A program made the translations under genes and the position numbers. A DNA stretch of 64,000 bases from Taeniopygia guttata. Taxonomy: Eukaryota; Chordata; Aves; Passeriformes; Estrildidae. Below the pieces are notes generated by a model, which saw only the letters and a program-made list of their open reading frames with translations, was not told the DNA's origin and did no database searches. Positions 37,701 through 45,900 of this stretch are shown piece after piece (position 1 is the stretch's first letter; each line of letters starts with the position of its first letter). The DNA is taken from NCBI RefSeq assembly GCF_048771995.1, contig NC_133036.1, positions 19,317,001 through 19,381,000 on the forward strand, given 5' to 3'.

Positions 37701-39899
37701 AGGCAGGGGAGCCTAAGCCTAACTACTGTGGCTATAAAACACGTGCACTCATTTGCATTTCAAGAAGTTACTTCTCTTTCATTAAAAAACCAACGAAAAT
37801 TCAGGAGGTGACCAACAGACCGACTTAACCTCAGCAAGGGCCAAGGGCTCCTCTCCTCCAAACTCCCCTGTGGTGCCAGGGATGTCCCTGTGTGCCGAGC
37901 AGACCCTGCGAGGCCTCGCAGGGCAGGAACAATGCTGGGCTCCCACAGGTGCTCTAAACTAGCACAAAGATTTCATTGAACGAGGCACTAAGAACTGCTC
38001 CACCAGCCATGCTCATCATCTACAAACGTTACCAGAGATTGAGACCAGGATCGCAAACACCACATCCTCTGGGATGTTGGAAGTTAGCAGAGAAGCTTCA
38101 GCAGCCCGTGAGGAAGAGAAACAAACCAGAGTCACTGTAAGCCCCGAGTGCACAAGCGGCTCTGGTCACACTTCAGACAAGTCTCCCAACCGCACGTGGA
38201 AAGGGAAGCATCACACACCCCGGCAAACGGCGTTAGGAAGAGACGAGACAGAGTTCACATACCGGGAGTGAACTACGGTGCAGGCGCTTCGGCACCAGAC
38301 AGTGACTGTGGCCATGTGAGACTTCAGCAGGCACCTGGTCCGGAGCAGTCCCGGGCAGCGCACACCCGGCTCTCCACGGCCGAACCGCCCGACTCGGCAG
38401 CCCCGCACACCGCCGCCCTCCAGCCGCCCGCTCCCCCCGCCCCACTCACCGAAGTACTCCTTCTTCATGTGCATCTCCAGCTCCTTCTCCAGCTCCAGCG
38501 TCAGCGCCTCCAGCCGCCTCTCCGCCTGGCTGGGGCCGCTCTCCCGGCACGGCGTCACCTGGTAGGGGAGCTTGAATTTGGGAGCCGAAGCGGAGCCTTT
38601 GCTCGGGCTGTAGGCGTAGGGGGGCGGCGGCTCGGGGGCGCCGGCCGGGTGCTGCTGGTCGTGCCGCGGCGGGGACTGGGCATGGATGCGGTGGTACACA
38701 TCCCCCAGCTCGGGCACGACGCCGTCCTCCTGCACGCCGGGCCCCAGCAGGGACGAGCGGGGCGACGGCAGCTGCAGCTCGGGATAGGCGCTCATGGAGC
38801 CCCGGGAGCTCCGCGAGCTCTGGCTGGAGATGCTGGAGCGGGGGCTCACCACGGCGGGGCCGGCCGAGCCGCGGCCCTCGGGGCCGCACAGGCTGGAGCG
38901 GGGGCTGGCCAGGGCGAGCCCGGTGCCGCCCGCGCCCTCGGGCTCGGCGCTGCCCGGCGGGCCGTACCTGGAGTCCGAGTAGCTGGAGCGGGGGCTGGCG
39001 GTGCAGGAGTACTGGCTGGCGGTGCTGGAGCGGGGGCTGGCGTGGCGCTGGTCGTAGCCCATGCTGATGCCGCTGGTGCGGTTGCTGCTGGGCTTGCTGC
39101 CGCCGCCGTCGTAGCCGGTGAGGCTGGCGCGGGGGCTGGAGTGTTTGCTGGTGTCGCTGGCCGTGCTGGCGTAGCTGGAGCGGGGGCTGAGGGCGGCTCC
39201 GTCGTACTGCACCAGGCTGGCGCGGGGGCTGCCGTACTTGTCCTGCCCGGGCACCACCAGGCTGGAGCGGGGGCTGGAGAACTTCTCGTAGGGCAGCGCG
39301 ACCGCGCCGCCCAGGCTGGAGCGCGGGCTGGAGAACTTGCCGTGCTCGGCGGCGGGGCCCGGCGAGGCGGCGGCCAGGCTGGCCCGCGGGCTGGCGGCGC
39401 CGAACTTGCCGTCCGGGCCGCCGGGCGCCCGCCCGCCGCCCTTGGCCACGTAGCCGCCTTCGTAGGCGCTGCCCGCGGCGTAGCGGTAGCCCTCGGCCGA
39501 GTAGCGCTTGCCCTTGTCGGCGAAGCCGCTGTAGCAGGGCAGCGCCACCTCGGAGCGGGTGCACAGCCCCTCCTCGCAGCACGGCGGGCCCGTGCCCGGC
39601 GGCGGCTCGGCGGCGGCGCGGCCGTTGGCGCGGAGCGGGGCGGCTTTGCCGCAGGGGGCGGCGGCGGGGAAGCCTTCGGCGGGCGGCGGCGGCGCGGCGG
39701 TGCCGTTCATCTTCCGGCCCCGCTGCTCCGCCGTCATGTGGGCGGCGATGACCCGCTTGGTCTCCTCCAGGTCGGGGTGCAGCATCAGGTCCCGGCGGCC
39801 GCCCCGGCCGTACGGACCCTCCGGGCTGGGCTCGTACAGAGACAGGTCCTCCATGAACTTGGTGGCCTTCAGTGCCATGTCCTCCTCGTACTTCTCCAT
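10609..39899 (-). CDS. WTIP: WTIP, Ajuba-family LIM protein (exons 1-2; gene continues left)
   Basis: WT1-interacting protein is a LIM-domain adaptor of the Ajuba/LIMD1/WTIP group. Members act at adherens junctions, centrosome/cilium and nucleus; family roles include LATS inhibition in Hippo signalling, SNAIL co-repression and P-body function. Two coding exons are visible: 38450-39899 (483 codons plus one base) and 10609-10710. Joining them gives ...[16 protein letters not shown]..., the expected start of LIM1. The SPR[SA]S-rich pre-LIM region and the [15 protein letters not shown] block are shared with AJUBA. WTIP is preferred because UBA2 is the upstream neighbour on the same strand, as in human, and because LIM1 reads [11 protein letters not shown]. 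The remaining LIM1, LIM2 and LIM3 exons are not in view, so the gene is 3-prime partial here. Confidence 0.92.
10711..12186. other. WTIP: WTIP intron 1, acceptor-proximal part
   Basis: No gene seen. It includes a G/T-rich low-complexity stretch (about 11515-11611) ending in a T run. Otherwise ordinary intronic sequence. Confidence 0.6.
12187..12606 (-). mobile_element. Inverted LTR fragment (same family as 6.8-8.1 kb)
   Basis: About 420 bp, the reverse complement of roughly 7.2-7.7 kb of the LTR to the left. It has three 42-bp copies of a CCTTCAGGAGCTGCTCCAGC-type unit (12196-12310), the CCTGCCAGCAAACCTGTTCC block, the CCCTGCTCCCGTGTGGGGCC block, and three tandem GGAAAGGATCCCTGA units at 12478-12604. 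Both the 5-prime LTR portion and the 3-prime tail are missing, so this is a truncated copy. Confidence 0.9.
12607..15523. other. WTIP: WTIP intron 1, no gene recognised
   Basis: Mixed AT-rich (12.6-13.3 kb) and more GC-rich sequence. Open frames here are short and show no recognisable domain. Confidence 0.55.
15524..15771 (+). repeat. Local duplication, copy A (about 250 bp)
   Basis: Begins GCAGCTCTCACTG and runs through CAAATGTACCAGGGATTCAG, a TATAAATA segment, GCAATGATGGAGGGACT and GACAGGCTAAGAAAAGT. It matches copy B at 16921-17171 with high identity over its whole length, apart from a short extra segment near the start of B and small differences around the TATAAATA stretch. Confidence 0.93.
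16921..17171 (+). repeat. Local duplication, copy B (about 250 bp)
   Basis: Direct-orientation partner of 15524-15771, about 1.4 kb away. Copy B has an extra CTGCTACCTGC near its start and lacks a few bases after TATAAATA. High similarity suggests a fairly recent tandem segmental duplication or two insertions of an unnamed repeat. Confidence 0.93.
17172..19832. other. WTIP: WTIP intron 1, no gene recognised
   Basis: Includes an AT-rich part around 18.35-18.65 kb. No exon, RNA gene or named repeat was recognised. Confidence 0.55.
19833..20215 (-). mobile_element. Songbird-type solo LTR
   Basis: Read on the minus strand, this has the layout of a retroviral LTR: a promoter-like 5-prime part ending near 20.2 kb, a middle with GGTGAGGATTGTTTGAGCTG, then AATAAAGAAATCATTCAGCC (polyadenylation signal) followed by TTCTGAACTGGAGTCAGA and GCCTGCATTTTACAATA-like end sequence near 19.83 kb. 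I recognise it as similar to a common passerine LTR. No internal retroviral genes are present. Ends are approximate. Confidence 0.65.
20216..21210. other. WTIP: WTIP intron 1, no gene recognised
   Basis: Unremarkable intronic sequence. No exon or repeat was identified. Confidence 0.5.
21211..21332 (+). repeat. 25-bp tandem repeat, about five units
   Basis: Units begin at 21211, 21236, 21261, 21286 and 21311. Each starts ACCTGCAGCCAAACCCTGCA and ends GAGAA, with one GAGGA variant in the third unit. The last unit is incomplete (ends GCAGCC). The CTGCAG palindrome occurs twice per unit. Confidence 0.95.
21333..22889. other. WTIP: WTIP intron 1, no gene recognised
   Basis: The 22.56-22.89 kb part is GC-rich and may belong to the retroposon that follows. 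Nothing else was recognised. Confidence 0.45.
22890..23630 (-). mobile_element. Old avian interspersed repeat (CR1-like?), degenerate
   Basis: Contains phrases typical of a dispersed avian repeat: GTCATTAATGAAGAAGTCAA, TTCTGAGGTGCACCACTAGT, CAGCCAGTTTTCAGTCCA, ATCACAGAAGGCCAATCCAG, TTCCCTGGTCTTCTTTTCTC and CACCCATGCAGGCCTCTTGC. They occur in the order I know from avian genomes. It is diverged, with no intact reverse-transcriptase frame. The orientation and family (CR1 or another old retroposon) are inferred from memory and should be treated as tentative. Confidence 0.6.
23631..38300. other. WTIP: WTIP intron 1, long non-coding stretch
   Basis: Almost 15 kb in which I recognised no exon on either strand. 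It contains scattered low-complexity DNA, for example a short CA run near 29634-29648. Many 60-150-residue open frames occur, but none carries a recognisable domain together with splice sites. Confidence 0.5.
38450..39899 (-). CDS. WTIP: WTIP coding exon 1 (pre-LIM region)
   Basis: Starts at ATG 39899 in a strong context (AGAGCATGG: A at -3, G at +4) and ends EYFG at donor GTGAGTGG (38449). It encodes 483 residues: a conserved [19 protein letters not shown] head, an [18 protein letters not shown] segment, then a Ser/Pro/Gly/Ala-rich region with 11 SPRSS or SPRAS motifs, the [15 protein letters not shown] block shared with AJUBA, and a C-terminal [18 protein letters not shown] helix before the LIM domains. 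An upstream in-frame GTG (40058) would add 53 Phe-rich residues read from a poly-A/T tract and is rejected as a start. The pre-LIM region is expected to be largely disordered. Confidence 0.95.
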
Positions 39900-40240
39900 G
39901 CTCTGCCGGAGCCCGGCGGCGCGGGGCGGGGAAGGGCGGTGAACTCTCCGCGAAAGCGCAGCCCGGAGCGGAGAGAGGACTAAAAAGGAAAAAAAAAAAT
40001 AGAAAAAAAAGCCAAAAAGAAAAAAAAAATTTCTCAAATCCAGCAACACAAAAAGCACCCCAAAAGAAAGCCCCTTCCCGCGGTCCTGGTGGGGCAGCGG
40101 CGGTACGCGGCTCCTGGTCCGGAGAGCTGCGAGGCGGTGGCCGGGCTCGGGGCGGTCACCCGGGCGGCATCCCGCGCCGCGGCGCTGGGCTCGGTGCAGG
40201 CCGGGCTGCCCGGCGGAGCGCGGCCGGCGCAGACGAGGCG
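39900..40240 (-). other. WTIP: WTIP 5-prime untranslated region (inferred)
   Basis: Sequence between the start codon and the presumed transcription start. It includes an A-rich (sense strand: T-rich) tract at 39981-40030, inside otherwise GC-rich sequence. The 5-prime boundary is inferred only from the TATA-like element at 40261-40268. Confidence 0.45.
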
Positions 40241-40260
40241 CCCCTGTGTCACTTTCCAGC

Positions 40261-40268
40261 CTTAAATA
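40261..40268 (-). promoter_or_regulatory. WTIP: TATA-like element TATTTAAG
   Basis: On the minus strand the only AT-rich octamer in this part of the CpG island reads TATTTAAG, a known functional TATA variant. A transcription start would be expected 25-30 bp downstream, near 40,235, about 335 bp before the ATG. Function is inferred from position only. Confidence 0.35.
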
Positions 40269-40481
40269 AGTTGCTCGGTCCAGTCAATGGCGCGCTGCGC
40301 GGAGGAATTTGCGCTCGGCGGGTCCCTGCCCCCGCCGCCCCCGGCGGCCGCCCCGCGGCGGGGCCGCGGCCCGCCCGCACCCCCGGGCGGGGGCGAAGGC
40401 GGCGGCCGGCCCGGAGGGGCTCTGCGGAGCGGCGGGCGCGGCGCGGGGCGCGGCGACGCAGGGACTCCTTTGTGTGGGGCA

Positions 40482-40525
40482 GGAATGCGAGGAAGGAGAC
40501 TGGGCGCTGCGTCCCGCTGGAATGT
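40482..40525 (+). promoter_or_regulatory. Two TEAD-type GGAATG motifs upstream of WTIP
   Basis: GGAATGC at 40482-40488 and GGAATGT at 40519-40525, same orientation, 37 bp apart, about 220-290 bp upstream of the presumed start. GGAATG[TC] is the core TEAD recognition sequence. Short motifs occur by chance, so this is suggestive only. Confidence 0.3.
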
Positions 40526-41014
40526 AGCTAATGCCGGAGCCAAACAATGATTTTCCCCGAGTCAGTCAGGGAGAGGGCGGCCGCGGCGCTGCTCGGCGGC
40601 GGGGTCGGCAGCTCCCTCCTCGGCTGGGGCCGGCCGAGCCCGGCCCGGGGCTGGCGGCGGGCGGTGCCGCGGCGGCGGCGGGGCTGTCACCGCGCCCGGG
40701 TCCCCACGCGGGGCTCGGCAGCGCCCGGGCAGGAGCGCTCGGGGTCCCGGCCCGGGGGGGCTGCGCTGCCCGCGCCCCTCGCTGGAACTTTCCGGCAGCG
40801 CCCGCGGCCTCGTCCCGCGTGGGGAAGGGGCGGCTCTGCCCCGCCTGCGGCCGGGGCTGCACCACAAACACCGGCATCGCTGCGTGCCCGAGGGTCGGGA
40901 GCAGCCCCGCACCTGTGCGGAGTCCCCAGCGCTGCCTAGGTGCCTCCGCTGAAAGGACTTGTGTTTGTAGCATGGCAGCTGAGGGTTGTTGCCAGTTATT
41001 TATTACGTCTTAGG

Positions 41015-41049
<35 letters not shown>
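41015..41049 (+). repeat. Poly(A) run of 35
   Basis: Uninterrupted A homopolymer directly flanked by the inverted heptamers TCTTAGG (41008-41014) and CCTAAGA (41055-41061). It sits just outside the CpG island. No retrocopied gene body is recognisable next to it. Confidence 0.95.
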
Positions 41050-41050
<1 letters not shown>

Positions 41051-41061
41051 CAGCCCTAAGA

Positions 41062-44000
41062 CATATGATAAACATATTGTGGCCTAAAGCAATCTGTGAG
41101 CTGACGGGAGTGTAAAAAAGCAGCTACTGTGTGTATGTGACTGCAAGAACTTCGTCTGTTGATTGGTGATGAACACCCCGGCGCTATTTACATCTGTGTG
41201 CTCACGGGAAAGAGTGTCAAAACAAACCCTCAAAACGGCAACTGAATGAGACCTCCGATACTCAACAGTGGCCTACAGTTTTGGGTATTTTTTTGTTGAT
41301 TTTGTTTTGGTTTTTTTGGTTTTTTGTTTTTGGTTTTTTTTTTTAACTGAGCTGCAGCTCCCTGACAATCGTTTGTGTTGATGGCAGAAATGCTGACAAA
41401 GACCTAACAGGTATCTGACGGGTGTCCTTACACTGCTGGGTGCTGAGCACCCTGCAAGGAGATAAATATGGCTCAGGTTTGAGCTGTAGGCACTCTGCTG
41501 TATCAAGAACATTTTATTCTGTTATCAGACCTAATTAAACATTAAAAGCAACTGTGTACTCAAAAAGGTCCCCAGCAGTGGAGGGCAAGTGATTGGCAAT
41601 AGGTTTTCTTGTGTGTGCAGGGGTGGCAGGAAAAAAAAATCCAACAAGCCATGTAAATGTGCAGAGAAAGACCTGAAAAACAAATCTGTTAGGCATGACA
41701 GAGGCAGTCCATGTCCATGTGAACATACATAAGCAAACACCACCACTCTTGGGAATCAAGTGCTCTTTTCTGTGATCACATCTTTCATTACACTTTTTGC
41801 CCATCTCCTAAGCAAGCTGCTACCACGTGTGGTACCAGTGGAACAAGTTACGTGTCACCCGTAGCCTGCAGGTGTGTGATGGTGGAAGGCACCCCTGCAG
41901 CAGGGTGTCCTGGCTGTGGGGGGATCACAGCAGCAGCTCCAGTCCCTGTCCCATTCAAGCCACAGACCCTGGTAAAGTTGTCAGCACAGACAAAATCGGT
42001 GCTGTCAGCTGTGCAACATGGACACATCCCTTCCAAGAACAAAGAGAGCTTCCTCGCACAGAGCACACAGAAACCACCTTTAACTTGAGGCTTCATCTGC
42101 CCCACCTGGGATGAAGTTTGTTTGTGGCAGTGAGCATCTCATGACCTGCTGCCCTCAAGTGTACTGCTGCAGAGCTCCCTCCTTCCTTCCTGGGGCCTGT
42201 ACGAGGCTCTTCTCTCCCGTTCTTAGTTAACTCCTGTTAACTAAGTGGTTAAGCACCACTTAGTGTCTGATTTGGTAAAGTTGTCTTCCTGAGAAACTGG
42301 GAGAGGGGCTCATGGACAGCTTGGAAGGTTGGTCTGTCAGAGCACATGTCAAGAAAACATACTCTGTTTTAAGGGCATCTTGTTTCGGTTTGGGGGGCTT
42401 TTTGTTTGGTTTTTGTTGTTGTTGTTGTTTTGTTTTTCATTTGGGGTTTTTTGTTTGTTTTTGTTGGTTTGTTATTTAACCTTCCAACATTCAATAGCTT
42501 TATTATTAATCTGACAGAGTGGGTAGGACGTGCGGGGAAGCCCTTGCCCATGTGCTCATGCGAGGAAGCATTTTGGGCAGGTATCCTTACAGCAGGAACT
42601 GCAGAGCTGAAGCAGCAGCTCACAGCAACACAGTGTCCTTCTGTAGCTCTGTTCTTCTGAGCCACAAATCTGCCCTTGCTCTGCCTTTTGAGGCCACTCA
42701 GTTCTGTGCTGCTTCTGCTGCCAGCTGGTTTCTGCACTAAGTCTACTGGCACTGGAGTCATGAAAGCATGGACTTTGTTGGGTATGAACTTATGGGAAAA
42801 ACATACTGGGGAGTCTAAGGAAACAGCCCTTTTTAGTAAGCAGTGTGGATCAAATGGTAAAATCACTTACTTTTACTGTTAGAAAGCTTATGCTTGGTAA
42901 GGAACATCCTAGTACTGTGTTCCCAGCTCAGCCCTGCTGCAGGGACAATGCTTCTGGCCCTCTGTCCACCAGGGTGTTGTTCTTCTGTCACACACATGAA
43001 GAAGCTCACATTTATCTGCAGTACAGCCCCAGGTGTGGGCCATACAGGTGGAATAAATGTGCTTGCAGTGGTACATGGCACACACAGCGCTGTTGCATTG
43101 CTCACAGAGGACCATCTGTACCAGGCTGTGCAAACCAAGACTGGAGTTAAAGCTGCTGTTGCTGTACTGAGTCTTACCATTCTCTTCACTGATACATGAA
43201 AATCCAAAATACTGGGTAGTTACAGCTTGACAATCCTGATGTGGTTTTCTCCCTACCTAATTTTCAAAATACTTGCTTAATTATAGCAACCAGCAAAAAG
43301 ATTGACACTTCTGCAATGGAGAGCACAAGAGCTATGGGAGTGTCATTAAAGCTGAACTTCATTTCATGGTTTGGTGTGGTTATCCTTATGCCTGATTTTA
43401 AGTTATCTCAGAAAATCAGACATTAAGGAAAGCCAGCTGCTTCTGTTAAATAAACTCCATTGTCTAAGACTTAAAGGGAGCAAACCAGCCAGGTGGAGTT
43501 ATTGATCTGTGAATATCAGCTGGCCTGGCCTCCCAGGCAGAGCTCTCCTGATCCCTGTAATTGCCAGCGCCTACAGGGAGAGCTGCTGCTCTGCTGGCCT
43601 TGGCTTCCCCGAGCTGCAGACACTTTATTGCCAACAAGGCAGGGAAGCTGTCAGTGAAAGAACTCCCTCTGGAAACTTTAGCTCGGGTGAAGACAATGGC
43701 AAAAATCCCACAACTTGTGTTGTGGTGTGTGTGTGTTATATCAGACCTGACACAATGCAGGAGGGAGTTCTTTGTCTCACTTCATCAGCTGAACAATCTG
43801 AAGCTGCTCTGTGGATTTGCCTACTGGATGCTACCTGCTTTTTTGCAATTTATTGCTTTGTCTCCAGCATTAAGAAATCAATGAAATTATACCTTGAAAT
43901 CCACAAGGTAACTGTTTTCCACTTTTAAAATTGATCAGTTTCTTGGTAAGGAACATAAATAATTATTCTTTTATCTCTGTTCTGTTTTAAGCCTGGTGAA

Positions 44001-45867
44001 AAAAAAAAAAAAAGACCAGACGTGAACAAACACAGAACCCCAAAAACATTGTGAAATTAATTAAAAAATTAATTTGAAGCGTTTATATTTTGGGATGGGA
44101 GACTGAAGCTTTGATTTGCTTTGAAGTGGTAGCTATATCGGATTTATATTGCTTTGTTTTGCATGTTTGGATCCTGTTTGTTCATTTGTGTTGTAATACT
44201 TTTAAGTATAAGCCAACATTTCAGAATAGGACGTTTGGATATTAATATGTATTTTGACTTGGGTGATTTGTTTGAAAATCACTCTATTCTGACCTGTATT
44301 TTAAAATGATCATTTGCAGTTGATCGCAGCTTCTAAAAATTGCAGTTCTAGAGTGCGTTTTAGGGCACCATCTTCTGGCAGACAGCACACAGTGTATTTG
44401 AACGGCTGCCCTCGCTAGGCACAACTATTTAAAATATTTCTGACTAACACCACTCCGCAGGCTTACAGGTCATTTCTCATTCTAAATCTGCAATAAAACA
44501 CTATTTAACATTTTTTACATTCTTCTTATTCACTGCAACTGCAGCTATTCACTGTGCTGCACAAACATAACTTGGGACAGACCCTGTAAAATTCCAGTCA
44601 CAACAGGCGCTTTGTGAAAGTGCTGGGGTAGACAGACAACATCTGTCCAAGCACTTATGATTAATGCACCATATATGTATCTTATTTCTTTTATAGCTTC
44701 ATCTTCCACTTCTCTTACATATTTCAGATAATCACACTTCTGTACAGCACAGTTTATGGGCTCATACTTTGGAGGCTGCACAGGGCACTGGCCACAATTC
44801 CTTGCACTCACAGGACACAGTCACTGTATATTCCAATGCAATCAGTTAGCAACCACTACATTTGCATAAATCCATCATTTACTTGGCCAGCTCAGTTAGC
44901 AGTGCACCCACTGAGTACTTTTAAGGAGGTCTGAAGTTATATGGCTTCTGATTTCAGAGACTTGGAGGAGCTACACTTTCTCTTGGTACGATAAAAATAA
45001 AGTCCTGGTTACAACACTGCAAACCTTCATCCAGTAAAGGAACCAGAGAGCTTTAGTGCGCTGAATAAAGGACAGAAACACTGATTGAGGGTCAGGCTGC
45101 CAGACATGCAGCCCCCTCTGCTCTGCTGGTGAGAAGTATCAGCCTGACCGTATGTGCCTCTTCATACCCATTAAAGAATTGAGGCAGGCTACAAGCACTG
45201 ACCTCCTGACCTGGCAACACAACACACTTCAGCTGTGATGAGAAGGATCATTTCAGAAGCAAGAGGACATTGGTTTGTTAAGAACACCAGTTACATTTCC
45301 ATTTTGTTGTATTTTAGAGGTATTATAGAGGTATCACTCGTTAACTGAAAATGATAAACAAATGTGCAAGGATAAAGCTGCTCCGTAAGTGTAACTACCA
45401 AAGTCTGGTCTCTGCATTCTGCATCCTCTGCACTCTCCAGCTTGTAGCTCCTCTCCAAATCCCCAGTAATGTGCAGTCCAGTGAGCCCCATGTCCCACAG
45501 AGCTCTGGCCCTGCACTTACCAGCAGCAAAGGTGGCAGTCCCACATCTCCAAAGCCAAAGTGCTGCCGCAGAACTTTCTGGGGGTCTGTCCCTTCTCCAG
45601 CATTGCAGGGTTGAAATTGCTGAACCTTTGCAGGTTTCTTCAAATGTTGCTGAAGAGGACTGGGAGCAATTCTGTATCTTCTCTTCTGAAAATTGTTATG
45701 CAAACTTCCAACTTTCTCATGAGAGTGAAGAGTCTGCCACTGGGAGAGAGCAAGATAACATGTATCTAAATAGCAATTATCTTCTTTCAATGTAATAGAT
45801 ATCAAGCTGTATCTACAAGTACATGCAATTACTTCATCCTGTTCTCCCTTAAAAGCATCAAGGCTTC

Positions 45868-45900
<33 letters not shown>

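Larger units (their letters stand above)
38300..40950. promoter_or_regulatory. WTIP: CpG island covering WTIP promoter and exon 1
   Basis: Sharp rise in G+C and CpG density from about 38.3 to 40.95 kb, peaking between 39.2 and 40.85 kb, against AT-richer flanks on both sides. It covers the 1.45-kb first coding exon, the 5-prime untranslated region and at least 700 bp upstream. This pattern indicates a broadly active promoter. The island contains several GC boxes (GGGCGG or CCGCCC). Exact borders were judged by eye. Confidence 0.9.

Noticed and set aside
38446..39582. 378-codon second minus-strand frame in WTIP exon 1
   Set aside because: It is a frame-shifted shadow of WTIP, rich in Arg/Gln/Pro with no recognisable domain.
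38148..39983. 611-codon plus-strand frame opposite WTIP exon 1
   Set aside because: It is an antisense shadow of the GC-rich WTIP exon, with Gly/Ala/Arg low-complexity composition and no homology; the minus frame has WTIP motifs and splice phase.
39900..40058. Upstream in-frame GTG start for WTIP adding 53 residues
   Set aside because: The start is not ATG, the residues are Phe-rich from a homopolymer tract, and a strong-context ATG with a conserved [15 protein letters not shown] start follows.
42863..43207. Cys-rich open frames resembling a zinc-finger exon
   Set aside because: Cysteine spacing does not match a known finger or LIM pattern, frames overlap on both strands, and no splice sites fit.
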